This document shows, one piece after another, positions 11,467 through 23,394 of a stretch of 64,000 bases of DNA (position 1 is its first letter; each line of letters opens with the position of its first letter). Made by a program: the position numbers and the translations under genes. The notes beneath the pieces are model-generated. The model ran no database searches. It was given only the letters and a program-made list of their open reading frames with translations, and was not told the DNA's origin. The stretch is from Myotis daubentonii (lineage: Eukaryota > Chordata > Mammalia > Chiroptera > Vespertilionidae), in assembly GCF_963259705.1 (NCBI RefSeq), contig NC_081847.1:93076389-93140388 (forward strand), read 5' to 3'.

Positions 11467-14171
11467 AGCCCTGCGCCTCAGCTGGAAAATATATGTAAGT
11501 CTCCTAGCGGGGTACCTCGGGGGGATGCATTTTGAATCAAAAGGAGCGATCCTTCCTCTGATGCTATTTCTCAGCCACAGGCTGACTTCAGTGGTTGGAA
11601 TGACAGCACCATCCCGAGCAGCATCTCATGTCGCCCAGTGTCAGAGAGCGCGGCACTGAGTGTCCAGAGGACGGCCCAGGGGCCCAGGTGCTGGACCGAG
11701 GAAACCACACCATCCTGGCCCCCGGTGACTAAGAGCATAGGTCGGGGGGACGTACCGGCACTGGGTAGGCCAGGATGAAGATACTTACCTCACTGCACCT
11801 GAGCATGAAGACGGGCATCTTTATACTCTGAACAGATTAAAAGGGCTGTGTGGGTAAGGATGGGCTTTACTATGTAAAGACGAAGGCAAGGCATAGACCT
11901 CTAGCCAGATATGTCAGGACGATCTAATCTGGGAAAGGTAGAAGTCATGACGGAAGATAAGAAACTCTGTTTTTGAAAATTTCAACTTGATTATTCATCT
12001 CTTTTTATGAATCTTATAAGCATAGGTCCACATAGGAAAAATCTCTATTTTAAGGGAGAATGCTGAACAATATTTTATTAAATATATAAATTACCCAGAT
12101 GCCCAGCATCTGTATTGTAATTTACATAATATGTTATATATTGACTTCTGTTATACCTAGAACCAAACATAATGACTCATGTAATTAAGTTCATTTTAGT
12201 TATAGTAAAAGAGAATTAACATTCTATTTTTCCTCAAGACTTAAAATTCTGAAAAACTTCTTGGTGCTTGATCAAAATATAGGAAAGGGAGAGTATTTTC
12301 AACGTGATAATTTTATAACTTACTAGAAGTTACCTAGACAGGTGGAGACCTCAGCCAAGATCACTAAAATCCATAGGCCCAAGCAAGACTTGTAGTTAAA
12401 ACTACTGTGGATTTCATTACTTGGTGATGAAATAAGGTACAATGTGACTCTTGAAAGCAAGTTGCATATGAGTTATGTGAGTAATTTCCAATTTTTTTTT
12501 TTAAAAAAACTTACTTATCTGAAAAGTGGGAGGTTGAATACATGTACATTTTCACTAAACGTATTAGGCCAGGGAGATGTTTCTGCAGCCTTCTCCCCTG
12601 ACCTCCCCCAGGGCCACTGTGCTTGTCATACGTCTCCAGCATGGATGCTAAACGATGCATTTCACGTTCATAAAAGACTGTCTACCAGCCCTTCCTTTCC
12701 ACACCAGTTCCAGCTCAGCCGCCTACTACAGCAATAGACATATGCTTCGCTTTGTCATAGCACTGGGGGCCCCACCTGATTCCATAAGGCATTGCAAACC
12801 CTGAAGACAAGTTCTGATAATGTGGTCTGACTAGAATGGACATCTCAACAAAGCTTTGGTCACTGAACAGAAGAATGGTCCATAGCCTTGAGTGGATCTC
12901 TTTTCCTTCTTACAATGTGATTAAAAAATATATATAACCCCAAATAAGTCATCTTCAGTATTTCTTTCGGGGAGCAGATGTCATGTTCGAAATGGGGGGA
13001 GATGTGTCTTAAAGATGCATTCGAATACAAGGACTATATTGGCAGGAGATTTGTCTCACTTTGAACAGCTCTGATTTTAAGACCAAATTAAATGTATGAC
13101 TCATAAAATTCTTTCTGAATTCCTCTTCCTCTACAAAAATATAAAGGTCCCTTAGTGAGAAATTTGTCTGTGAGAATATATGTGGTGAGAGTATAGGTTT
13201 TTCAGCATACTATGTTTAAATTCAATTATAACAAAAGTCTCTTGGCAAACATGGCTGACCAAGAGCATTAGTCAGTCTTCATTGCCCTGTTAGAGGGGCG
13301 TGGGATCCAGAAGTGACCACATGTGCATGCCTGTGCCTGAACACATGAAATTGTTGATTAAAATAGAAAAAATTGCCATGGATTTGAACATATTGTCTAT
13401 ATGTGTCAGTGGGTCAGCTGAAAATTAATGAACTTTTAGGGTTCAGCCTCCTCGAAATTAGAAACTTAAGAAATCGGATGCTACCTCAGTCCTTGTTGTT
13501 GGAAATGTGTGACTGGTTTCCGTGTAGAAAAATGAAGAGGAAAGTAAGTTTTTTAGCCTAAGTTCTCTCCGGTGGCCTCTGGGAGACCTACCTGAGGAGA
13601 CCACAGTTCAGTACATTCTCTGGCAGGAAAGTTACAGCAGAATGAGAGCCAGTGTTGACAATATCAGTGAAGCGATGGGTAAAATGCTTGACTCCTGAAG
13701 CTATATGTTTATGCCCCAAGCTAATTCCCAACTACCGTGGAGCTTCGGGGATTCAAAGTCGTTTTTATCCATCACAAATCAATCATAGTTTTTGAGTGGA
13801 TATTTTAGTGCAAATTCTATTTTTAGTGCTATTAGGTAATTTTGGCTTATTGAGTTAGATGATATTTATTTAAAAAATAAATAATTTTTTTTAGTTTCTC
13901 ACTATATTGTGACCCTGTGATACTGTTTTTAACATTAGGAAAATAAGACTTTTTGTTCATCAAACTGTTGAAAATATGTGTCAGCAAAAGAATATTCTGT
14001 GTGATGGAGCAGGCAGGCAGAGAGGCAGGAGCAGAGGAGGAACGATGAGCCAGGCACCAAAGGTCACCGGTGTGGGAGGCCCTGGGTGCCTGGCAAGGGA
14101 CGATTCTGAGGTGGGATCTCACTGCAGGGCGCCCTCTCCTCCCACAGCGTATTGCTGACATGCAGATGAGC
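11467..14171. other. Unassigned non-coding DNA
   Basis: GC-rich at the left edge, falling to AT-rich by 12 kb. No gene and no element I can name. A T-run with an A-run lies at 12492-12508, and ordinary AT-rich sequence follows. Confidence 0.5.
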
Positions 14172-14183
14172 CCCACTGACCTT

Positions 14184-14377
14184 AAAAAAAGCTTTTTTAA
14201 AAATTGATTTCAGAAAGGAAGGGAGAGGGAGAGAGAAACATCAATGATGAGAGAGAACCACTGATTGGCTATCTCTTGCAGGACCTCTACTGGGGATCAA
14301 GCCAGAAACTGGGAATCAAACCATGACCTCCTGGTTCATAGGTTGATACTCAACCAATGAGCCACGCTGGCTGGGTC
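14184..14377 (-). mobile_element. VES SINE
   Basis: Reverse copy: A/T-rich tail at 14184, GA-rich run, body, head ending ggctgggtc. Imperfect flanks cactgacctt (14174-14183) and ccctgacctt (14378-14387) may be the target duplication. Confidence 0.92.
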
Positions 14378-14528
14378 CCCTGACCTTTTGTATCACTGAT
14401 CATGAGGTTCGGACCCTCCACTGGCCTATTGCTAGTCATAAGATAGACGCCCTTAAGGGAGGAACAAGGGGACCGGAGAACAGCCTCCTATGACTCCCAG
14501 CCATGTCCTTGCAGGACTGCTCCCTTAG

Positions 14529-15047
14529 TGTTAAACCACAGAGATGACATCTAGGCCTCAGTTGTATTTCAACTCCAGGCCAGGCCAGGAGACACCATGG
14601 CTGACGTCGGACCAATCAGTAGAGTCCATGACCCTGAAAGGACACATTTGGGAAGCTGATGAATATTTTATTGAGATCCCCCCCTAAAATTCCTTCCTTT
14701 AAAGTCCCATAAAGCAAGGGACCCAACAGTACTCTCCCTCTCTCTTGAGTAGCACCCCCTCCACCCCCTGTCTTTCCCTACTCCCATCTTGGGCTCTCTC
14801 TCTTTCTCTCTTTCTGGAGCACATCTGTGCCTTTCACCCTCTCCCCCCCTCAAGGTGGATCTCTTTGTTTTTCTTTCTCCTAAGCTCCAAGGACCCCCCT
14901 TTTTCCTCTGTAGCTTGTTTCCTGAGTCCATGCAGCCCAGCTGGCTCACTTCTTCTACCTCTGTGACTTTCTAAATAAACTTTTGCTTGTATTTGAGTCT
15001 TGGCTCTGAATTCTTTCTTAGCCAGACTCAAGGACTCAGGTCTAACA
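14529..15047 (+). mobile_element. Probable class I (ERV1-like) LTR, 519 bp
   Basis: The segment begins TGTTA and ends TAACA, the inverted ends usual for an LTR. A CT-rich U3/R-like part is followed by AATAAA (14974) and then cttttgcttg, gagtcttggctctgaattct and ttcttagccagactcaagg, a pattern seen in the R/U5 of gamma-type LTRs. Directly after comes tctggtgccattcactg, which might be the start of a primer-binding site, so this may be a 5' LTR with its body lost. I see no matching target duplication, and no gag/pol frame follows. Confidence 0.6.
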
Positions 15048-16108
15048 TCTGGTGCCATTCACTGTTAACAGGTGAACCATGAAGGAGGATGTCAAATCCA
15101 CATCACTGCCTAATTAAGCATCTTCTCCAAACAGATTCTCTAAAACTTTGTAAATTGTCTGTTTTCTAGTAATAGACTTACTCATGGAAATTAACTCTTT
15201 AATGTAATTATGATAGATTAGTAAGTATTATGAAGGCTATAATTATGAAAATATCATTATTTTGGCCTCTTAATTAAGTCACGTTCCTAATTCTAACATA
15301 AACTACTACATACAGGGTAGAACTGTACCTTGATGAGGATGCTTGATAAAAGCATGAGGAAGTAAAGAAGTTTAATGTGTATCAATTAAAGTTTTAAAAA
15401 TAAACCATATTATAAATGCAACAGGCCAGCTTGTAATTTAAGCAAACCAAAAATTGAAGAAATAGTGAAATATATTCTGTGTAATATGAGTAATTTAATT
15501 ATTCTAAATTATCTGGGTTTTCTTTTGTATTATTATTTGATTTTTTTTTCAAGGCCAAGAGGACCTGTGAACATGTATTGGTTCAATATAAATATGTAAA
15601 TTAATAAGAGTAGTTAGTTTCATGTGATAAAAAGTATACGTCAATGTACCTGTACTGTTTGCTAGAGTGTCTAAATCTGAAAGGAAAGTAATTTCTTGGA
15701 GTTAATTATCCTTTATATGGATAATCACAATACTGAGAAAAAGCTATTAGGTTTATATTAGAAAAGCAATAGACACTCAACAATTTGTGGGTTTAGGACC
15801 AGACATGTATTAGAAGTACCCTAAGGCCAAAAGAAACTCTGAAAGGAAGGGCAGGGAAAGGTTTGAGCTGCAGATAAATTAACCCTCAAATTACTCCATT
15901 TATACACAAGGAATTTTCTGGAAATCTCTAGGAGCATGGTGGTTGCTTTCTAAGCTATGAACATTTTCAAACCTGAAACTCTCCTCCTTTAGCTTTCTCC
16001 TTCACTTGAAGCTCTTGAAAAGAATTGTCTAGTTTAGTAGAGAAAGGCAACCAGAGTAGGCTCTGCTTTTGTAAACTTGTAATTGACCTTTTTAATGTTC
16101 TTTTCCTA
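15048..16108. other. Unassigned AT-rich non-coding DNA
   Basis: No gene and no repeat I can name. Long AT-rich stretches. Confidence 0.5.
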
Positions 16109-16429
16109 CTAGAGGCCCAGTGCATGAAATCTGTGCACAGATAGGGTCCCTAGCAGCTACCAGCTGCTGGGTGGGGCCACCCTTCCCCCACTTGCCTGCC
16201 ACTGCCAATGGCCGGGGCCTCCCTTCACACCGCCTTGTCCTGGCACCGCCCACTCACCTGCTCCACCATCTCGCTGCAGTCCCACTCTCACCTGGCCCAT
16301 CGGGGCTGGCAGTCCCTCCACTGCCACCTGCTGCCAGCGCCCCCTGGTGGTCAGTGCACGTCTAACTCCCAGTCGGTTGAACTCCTGCCCATGGGGACAA
16401 TTTGCATATTAGCCTTTTATTATATAGGA
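16109..16429 (-). mobile_element. HeliBat-type Helitron, non-autonomous, 321 bp
   Basis: On the minus strand it begins TCCTATATAATAAAAGGC (right edge) and ends in CTAG (left edge at 16109). Just inside the left edge the two halves of a short palindrome (gtgcatgaaat / tgtgcac) form the terminal hairpin. It has no inverted repeats or target duplication, as expected for Helitrons. The middle is C-rich and contains ccagcgccccctggtggtcag, found in many family members. There is no Rep/helicase frame. Confidence 0.9.
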
Positions 16430-17081
16430 TGTGAAAGGCTTTTCTGTTTTCATGGATTTTCTGTTTTCCTTAAAAATTGAGCCTTTTAGTTGTTATGCTG
16501 TTTAATGACTGTATATTTGTTATAGCTCCTGGAGTAAATACGTGCAACTACATACTTAAATTAGAATCAGTGATTATGATGTGGGATCGTGATATAAAAA
16601 TTTCTACTAAGCTTTGTCAAATGCAATGTCACAAGCTTACACAACACATCCAAATCTCAGTAGATGACTTTTCTAATTTGTTTTTTTTCCTCAAAATCAT
16701 TGAATGATTTTTTTATTTTCTATGTTTACAAAAAAAAACCCCAAAAAACCTTTTATGTAATTTGTAAGCTGAATTGCATGTGTTCGCATTAGCTCCCTCT
16801 CTACTACTATCTGTTGGATGTTCAACTTTGGCCCTTTGTGGACTAGAATAGTCAAGTGATGTGGTGGGTGGTGCTGCAAGGATGCTTACTGCATAGCAGC
16901 TAAGGGGAAAGTCAGAGGTGGGTTGACCAGGAGACCAATGAAGGCAAGCTTCAGGGTATGAGCACCTTCCAAGGCCTGGAGGGGACCTGGCCCAGGTCTC
17001 AGCATTGTTTTTTAGATGGTAACATTTGTTGTCTCTTTCCAATCTCTTTCCCTTCTCTCATCTCCCCCCCTCACACTAGGT

Positions 17082-17317
17082 CAGTGATGGCGAACCTTTT
17101 GAGCTCGGCGTGCCAGCATTTTGAAAAACCCTAACTTAACTCTGGTGCCGTGTCACATATAGAAATTTTATGATATTTGCAACCCTAGTAAAACAAAAAC
17201 TTACATTTTTGATATGTATTTTATATATTTAAATGCCATTTAACAAAGAAAAAACCAACCAATAGAATGAGTCCACGTGTCACCTCTGGCACGCGTGTCA
17301 TAGGTTCGCCATCACTG
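17082..17317. mobile_element. hAT MITE (copy 1), 236 bp
   Basis: Terminal inverted repeats CAGTGATGGCGAACCT / AGGTTCGCCATCACTG, with a perfect 8-bp target duplication cactaggt at 17074-17081 and 17318-17325. The interior is AT-rich with no frame. A close copy lies at 55280-55514 in the same orientation. Confidence 0.96.
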
Positions 17318-18166
17318 CACTAGGTGGTACTGGGATGGCTGTGCACATTTCTGGTGTTGGGCGAAGGCATAATTCAGTGGAGGATGCATTATGTTGAATT
17401 TGGACATCTTGGTGTGGTTTTCATTCATTTGTGTACAGACCATTGAGTGCTAGCTGTCCTGGCACAGTAATGGCTTCCTGGAACACACCTCCTGCCCATC
17501 GTGCCAACTGACCTGGCATTGTGACACCAACAGATACCAGGCGATTAAAAAGATGTTTGGAAATATTTCAATACAACATGAGAAATTAAACCCAACGTAG
17601 ATATATTTGGTGGATCCCTTCTTTTGTCTTCTTTGAAGTTATTTACTAAAGAACAGAGACATTTCAGATTTTAAAAATGCGTAAGTAGGAGTCAACATGA
17701 AGGTGAGTGATGAAATTACAAGGAGCCATTCTAATACTGAGGGACTGTTGTGACCCAGCACTCCCAGAGCTCAGCACAGCGGTCACTGGGAGGCAGTGAG
17801 GCCTCTCCAGCAGCAGGGTGAGCAGGTGCCTGGACTGATCCATCTGCGTGAATGACATGAACACTCTGGGAAAATATTAACATTTCCTGGATATTTAATG
17901 AAAACACTAATAATATAGCAAAGATAATAAAACTCATATTAGGCCTTTACATCAAGGTCACCAATGACAAATGGGTGAATGAGCTTCATCAATTCAACGA
18001 CCACTGAAAATGAGTCACAGCACAAAGAAACCCTCCAAATGCTCATATGTAAAAGGATTTTTTTCAAATTTGACCACACTCATAACATATTATTAAAAAC
18101 GAGAAGCCAAAAGTAGCTTTTAAAAACCATCCATAATAAACACATTTCTATCAACCTGAGTAGAAC

Positions 18167-18444
18167 AAAGGTTAGCAAACTGTGGTCCATGTTTTTGTAT
18201 GGCTCATGAGGTAACAATCATCTTTACATTTCGGGCGAGAAGAATATTACTTCAGATATGTGAAAATTATACAGAATTTGCGATTCAGTGTCCAAAAATA
18301 AGTTTTACTGGAAGAAAGCCATTTATGTATTGGCTAGCCCTGATTTTGGGCTGTGATAGTTGAATAGCTGTGAGAGAGATCATATGTCACAAAGGCTAAA
18401 ATATTTACTATCTGGCCTTTTATAGAAAAGTTTGCCAATTTCTG
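18167..18444. mobile_element. hAT-Charlie-type remnant
   Basis: Opens with aaaggttagcaaactgtggtcc and closes with tatctggccttttatagaaaagtttgccaatttctg, the start and end of a common non-autonomous hAT-Charlie family in mammals. The interior matches in order (gaagaatattac, cagtgtccaaaaataa, aaaatatttactatctggcc). Its divergence indicates an old insertion. Confidence 0.72.
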
Positions 18445-20721
18445 ATGGTAGAGGAAAGACCAACTACATTCTCTCCATAATAATATCACAAAATCTTTGT
18501 GGCTTGAATTGGTGATCGAAGAGTGTGCAACCACAACATGTAAGAAAGAAAGTATCATAGGATGAAACAGCTAATTTATAAGCCTATCTTGTGATCCTTC
18601 TGAAATTTATGGCCTTTGTTGTTTGTCAGCCTTTTAAACTTTATAGCTCATAATTACTTTTCTCACTCTAACTGTTCACTTTCACTTCTAATTTATATTT
18701 CTCACTTTATCTTTTTCTTAAACATCACCCTCTTAAATGATTGAAACTCAAGGTCTAACCAAACTGGATCCACCAGTATATCATAAACGACATTTTCTAT
18801 CTCAACAGGAGCTTGAATGCATGGTACATGTCTGTTCTATTTATAAACAGCACACAGTAAATTGAAATTAGTATCTCGGGTGAAATAAAGGAAAAATTCT
18901 GCTAAATGTTTTGCTGTATTGGAACTTGACCCCCTGCTAAAACTCCCTCAAATATTGTTCCTAAACAGTTGGAACTGCTGGTTTCAGTCTTGGGATGACA
19001 CCGGAAGGCTCAGAGGGATTTTTATGATGAGGTTTAAAATGGAAAAGCCAGCAGATTTAATTATGATGCTACTGCTGAGGGCATAACATCACTGCATGAA
19101 AAATACCAGTCTGCTCTGTGAATATATTGAGCACCCTTAATATTTCCATTTGCATTTACAAAAACTCACACAATTTTTCATTAAAGCTAAATAAGACCGT
19201 ACAGAGAAACGCCCGCTTAAGATCTTTCAGTTTGAAATCCCTTATTTGAGAAAAGGTGATAATAGAATGTGAAGAGTTATTATTATTGATATAAATTAAA
19301 TGTGCTTGTTATTCTCCACGATGGTCCTTCTGATTATCATACTGACTCACTTTTCTGGGGAGGGCAAATACTTCTATAATAGGTGATACATTCAACTGAC
19401 AGGCATTTAAGGGAAAAACATATATTTAAATTGCTCAAGACAGTGCTGTAATAAAGCTGATGGAGCCATTGGCTAAGATATTCTGGGCCAAATTTTTCTT
19501 TTTTTAAAAGTCCATATATATTGCAGAACCAAAAAAACAACATATACAAATAGACTCTTTTTATACTTTCTAAAAATATGGTTCCATGCCACAGTAGACA
19601 GTATTTTCATTTGCGCTTTAGTCTCCTCCAAGCCATGGGATGGTTATGAAGTGGTCCATTGCTACTGAAGACTCTCTTTGTCCAAACTCTGACATAGCCT
19701 CCAGCCGCCCAAGGCTAAGTCACCAGGACAACCCCAGCCCCCACTTAAAATGCCTGCCTAAGAAACGCCTGCAGTTACAAATCCTTTCTCTGACCTTTGA
19801 GATGGAGCTCTTCTAACACCTAACATTGGCACCTCAAGGTCCTGGGGGCAACCTCTTTGAAATGAAGCATCTAGAGGTAGGACTTCTACCCTTTGCCTCT
19901 CCGTTCCTGAGGTCCAGGGACACCATTTGGTGGGCACTTTGGTCCAACTTGCACCATTATACCACCTTCCGCAAAGGTACGAGAAGTTTGTTTTTCTGGG
20001 GATGAGTGCCAACTAGCCAACTCAGGTGGCCTAATCACATGGAACACCCCCTCCACCTCTCCTTTAGCACACCCCAACATTGAAAACGCTCCTGCCTTGT
20101 GTCAGTGGAGTTGAGCTCAGGTGACACCGGGTTTCTCTCCTATTGCAATAGTCATTAGTGGGTAACATTTGTCTTTACAGCTTTTAACGAGTGCCCAGCT
20201 TTATCTCTGACACAACATCCATTCAAAATAGAGCAGTGACCATCCTGTGTAGCGTTTGATATTTCAATCTTAGGAGAGTCAGGGGGACTTGGACTCCATT
20301 TATCTCAACTCCCTCTGTTACGATAAAGGCATCGAAGCTAAGAAGGAACATGTGAGGCACAGGCCAACAAAGGTGGAGCTGAGGCCGAAAGCCCGCCCTC
20401 CCCGCCTGGCCCTTGCTCTTTCATTGCCAGATTTCTGGTTTGAAATCATTTTTATAGGAGAAGGAGGGATAGGATTGGTGCATTAGCAGCTTCTGAGCTA
20501 AAAAGGGCTTTATTTTTCAGATTGAAGTGTAAAGTTTTACAGGTGTTGTGATAAGACACATATTTGTGCTCAACAACAAAAAATAGAGGTTCTCTAAATT
20601 AGGCAATAAAATCCAACAATTTGATCAATTCAATGTGTACAATTTGAATTTTCACATTGAGGTTAGGATGATTTCACTCAAGATTATAGCAAAGGTTAGA
20701 GCTGTTTTATTATTATTTCAT
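18445..20721. other. Unassigned non-coding DNA
   Basis: No gene. The block at 19640-20110 has higher GC and may be an old LTR, but I cannot assign it. The rest is AT-rich. Confidence 0.4.
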
Positions 20722-20925
20722 TTAAAAAAATATTTCTATTGATTTCAGAGAGGAAAGGAGAGGGAGAGAGAGAAACATCAATGATGAGAAAGAATCATTG
20801 ATCGGCTGCCTCATGTACACACCCTGCACTGGGGATTGAGCCCGCAACCTGGACATGTGCCCTGACCGGGAATGGAAGCTTGACCTCCTGGTTTATAGGT
20901 TGATGTTCAACCGTTAGAGCTGGGC
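20722..20925 (-). mobile_element. VES SINE, first of an adjacent pair
   Basis: Reverse copy with tail at the left. The target duplication gttagagctgttttat (20695-20710) is matched with one mismatch by gttagagccgttttat at 20927-20942. Confidence 0.93.
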
Positions 20926-20965
20926 TGTTAGAGCCGTTTTATTTATTTATTATTTATTACTTTTA

Positions 20966-21182
20966 TTTTTAAATATATTTTATTGATTTTTTACAGAGAG
21001 GAAGGGAGAGGGATAGAGAGTTAGAAACATCAATGAGAGAGAAACATGGATCAGCTGCCTCCTGCACGCCCCCCTCTGGGGATGTGCCCGCAACCAAGGT
21101 ACATGCCCTTGGCCAGAATTGAACCTGGGGCCCTTGAGTCCACAGGCCGACGCTCTATCCACTGAGCCAAACCGGTTCTGGC
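20966..21182 (-). mobile_element. VES SINE, second of an adjacent pair
   Basis: Reverse copy, better preserved at its head (complement of the B box gaattgaacc and of ggatagagcgtcggcctgtg). It lies between gttagagccgttttat (20927) and attagagccgttttaat (21184). The same target word was therefore used by both insertions. Confidence 0.94.
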
Positions 21183-21389
21183 TATTAGAGCCGTTTTAAT
21201 ACCTAACTCTAATTCCAAGGCTCAAGCACAAATGCTCTCTACATTTTCTTTTATGTAATTCACTTCTTATATGAATTTCATAACCCCTAAGAACAGGACA
21301 TGGTCTGCTATACTTAGCATCAGCGGTGGGGCAGATCTAGAATGTTTGATTCTCTGATCTCCTTTATAAATGTGAGTAAGCAAATAAGT

Positions 21390-21780
21390 TGCTATAAAAG
21401 ACCCTCCGGCTAAAAAGAGAAAAAAGTGGGAAAATGCGCTTAAAAAGAGACGCCTGCACTTTTATCCTTCCTCTAAGTCTGTGAAAACAGCAAATAAGCG
21501 CCCCTGTGTCATCCCTGCGTCGAGCTGGGCTTCAGCAACGCTTTTTTGATCACACGGTGCATGCCTGCGGGCGCTGGAGTGATTCGGAGGAAAACAGTGC
21601 AATTGCAGCGAGAGGCGAAAACTGGCTCTTCTAACGGTTTGGCATTGAGATCAATGAGGACACAGTTCAATTACCGCGTTCCTTCTGATGTCAGAGAAGG
21701 GTTAAACATGGATCATAATGACTCTTTAGCAGATAAATTTGGAGCAATTAGAGGTCTGAAATGTCTCTTTATGTAACTAA
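21390..21780. other. Unassigned block, candidate conserved non-coding element
   Basis: Mixed composition with surviving CpGs and homeodomain-like TAAT/ATTA cores, free of recognisable repeats, unlike the repeat-rich DNA around it. A short frame (21546-21776) has no recognisable domain. This is a guess from texture only. Confidence 0.25.
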
Positions 21781-22686
21781 AAAAAAATAATTGCCCTTAA
21801 ATTATCTAGGCTGCAGAACCTGTTTCGTTTGCATGTTAGAAGCTGTTTTAAAATCCGATTGCTTCTCAATATGGACTTAATTGACTTAGTTTCTAAACCC
21901 CAAATCAAAAGTGGGGACAAATCAGATTTAAGTTAGCCTGAACCACCAGCATTTAAAATGTCAGTAAGTAAACATATAGTGGAAAAAATATTTTTACAAA
22001 GGTAGATTGTATTAAAACCTAGCACAGTGCTTTGTAAGGAACATAAAATACCAGCCATCCACACAGTCTCAACTGCACTGTCCCTAAAACATTAGCCTTT
22101 AATGTTTGTTTGATGCCTAGAGGAGTTGAGTAAATTCGTGGACTAAGCCAACACAGTCCTTTTACTGTAGATGCTGTGAGCTGAGGCTGTCCATTTGGAA
22201 TTTGTTCTCTGAGTTCCCAGCCTGGCCCTGGGAAGTGTGCAGTTGCACTGAGGCCATGGGCACTGTCTTGCCTTCTGTATTCCCCATCGTTAGGATTATT
22301 GAACTGGCATGTTTATTGTTTCATCTCAATCCATAGATATATGTCAGGGAGAAAAGTTAAACTAAATTGCTGTTTTGAGTTGCACAAATGGGCAAAAAGA
22401 GGCTTGGGTTCATGGATGTTCTGTGCAAATTGGCAAAGCTTTTAACCATGAAACGTATCTAGACATTATAGATAGAAAAAGAAAAAGGATGCGCGATACT
22501 CTCTTCCTCCCATTTGCATTAGCCTGGTGACTCAGGGCTCTGTTTCCTGCCCTCCGGTTCCCTTGGGGCCTCGTTCTCTACCCATTTGTGTGGCATTTAA
22601 ATGAATGTCAATGTGGAGAAGGCACAAAGACAGAACACAGAACTCTTGTAAACTTATTGTTCATTGATGCTGTATATTATGTAAGA
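21781..22686. other. Unassigned non-coding DNA
   Basis: No gene or element recognised. Confidence 0.45.
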
Positions 22687-22862
22687 CTAGAGGCCTGATG
22701 CATTAAATTCGTGCAAGAGTAGGCCTTCCTTCCCCTGGCTGCCAGCACTGCCTTCCTCTGGCACCTAGGACCCAGGCTTCCCTCGCAGCCCCAGCTGTGT
22801 TCTGGAGGTCATCCAGAAGGATGTCTGGTCTAATTAGCATATAATGCTTTTATTATTATGAT
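22687..22862 (-). mobile_element. HeliBat-type Helitron, 176 bp
   Basis: The left edge CTAGAGGCCTGATGCATTAA is the complement of the Helitron 3' end with its hairpin (gatgcattaaattcgtgc), and the right edge gcttttattattatgat is a diverged form of the 5' start. The centre is C-rich. Shorter and more diverged than the copy at 16109. Confidence 0.82.
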
Positions 22863-23044
22863 TCTGTATATGTTCTTTAATTGGTATAGGAGTTTTCTCT
22901 TGCTCGTAAGAATTTTGAAATTGTAGAAATCACTGTATTTCCATGACAGGAGGTGATAAGCAAGACTTTAATGTTTCTGACATGTTGATAATTTCATTTA
23001 AGTCCCATACCAATACTTACAGGAAGGTATTGTTCTTATTTACA

Positions 23045-23320
23045 GACTGGTGGCCCAGTGCATGAATTTGTGAATGTTGAAAGGAAATTAATTAGAATAA
23101 ATATTTTAATATCACAGCAAACTAACCCACGGCCGATTCCACGAGAAATTGGGCTCCCTCCTCCCTCCTCTCTGGGTCTGGGGTGCGAGTGAACCAGATT
23201 TGGGGCCAACAGGGCCTGAGCAGCAAGCTAACCCAGGGCCAGCAACCTAACCTACTGGTCAGAGCGTCTTCCCCCTGGTGGTCAGTGTGCATCATAGCTA
23301 CTGGTCGAACAATTGCTTAG
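23045..23320 (-). mobile_element. Helitron-like remnant
   Basis: The left edge ctggtggcccagtgcatgaa matches a Helitron 3' end in reverse, with the CTAG mutated to CTGG. Near the right, cccctggtggtcagtgtgc is the motif also seen in the 16109 copy. The 5' end runs into an AT repeat and cannot be fixed. Confidence 0.68.
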
Positions 23321-23322
23321 GC

Positions 23323-23391
<69 letters not shown>
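23323..23391. repeat. (AT)n(GT)n(AT)n compound microsatellite
   Basis: A run of AT units, about seven GT units, then AT units again. It abuts the Helitron-like remnant, which is a common place for repeat growth. Confidence 0.93.
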
Positions 23392-23394
<3 letters not shown>

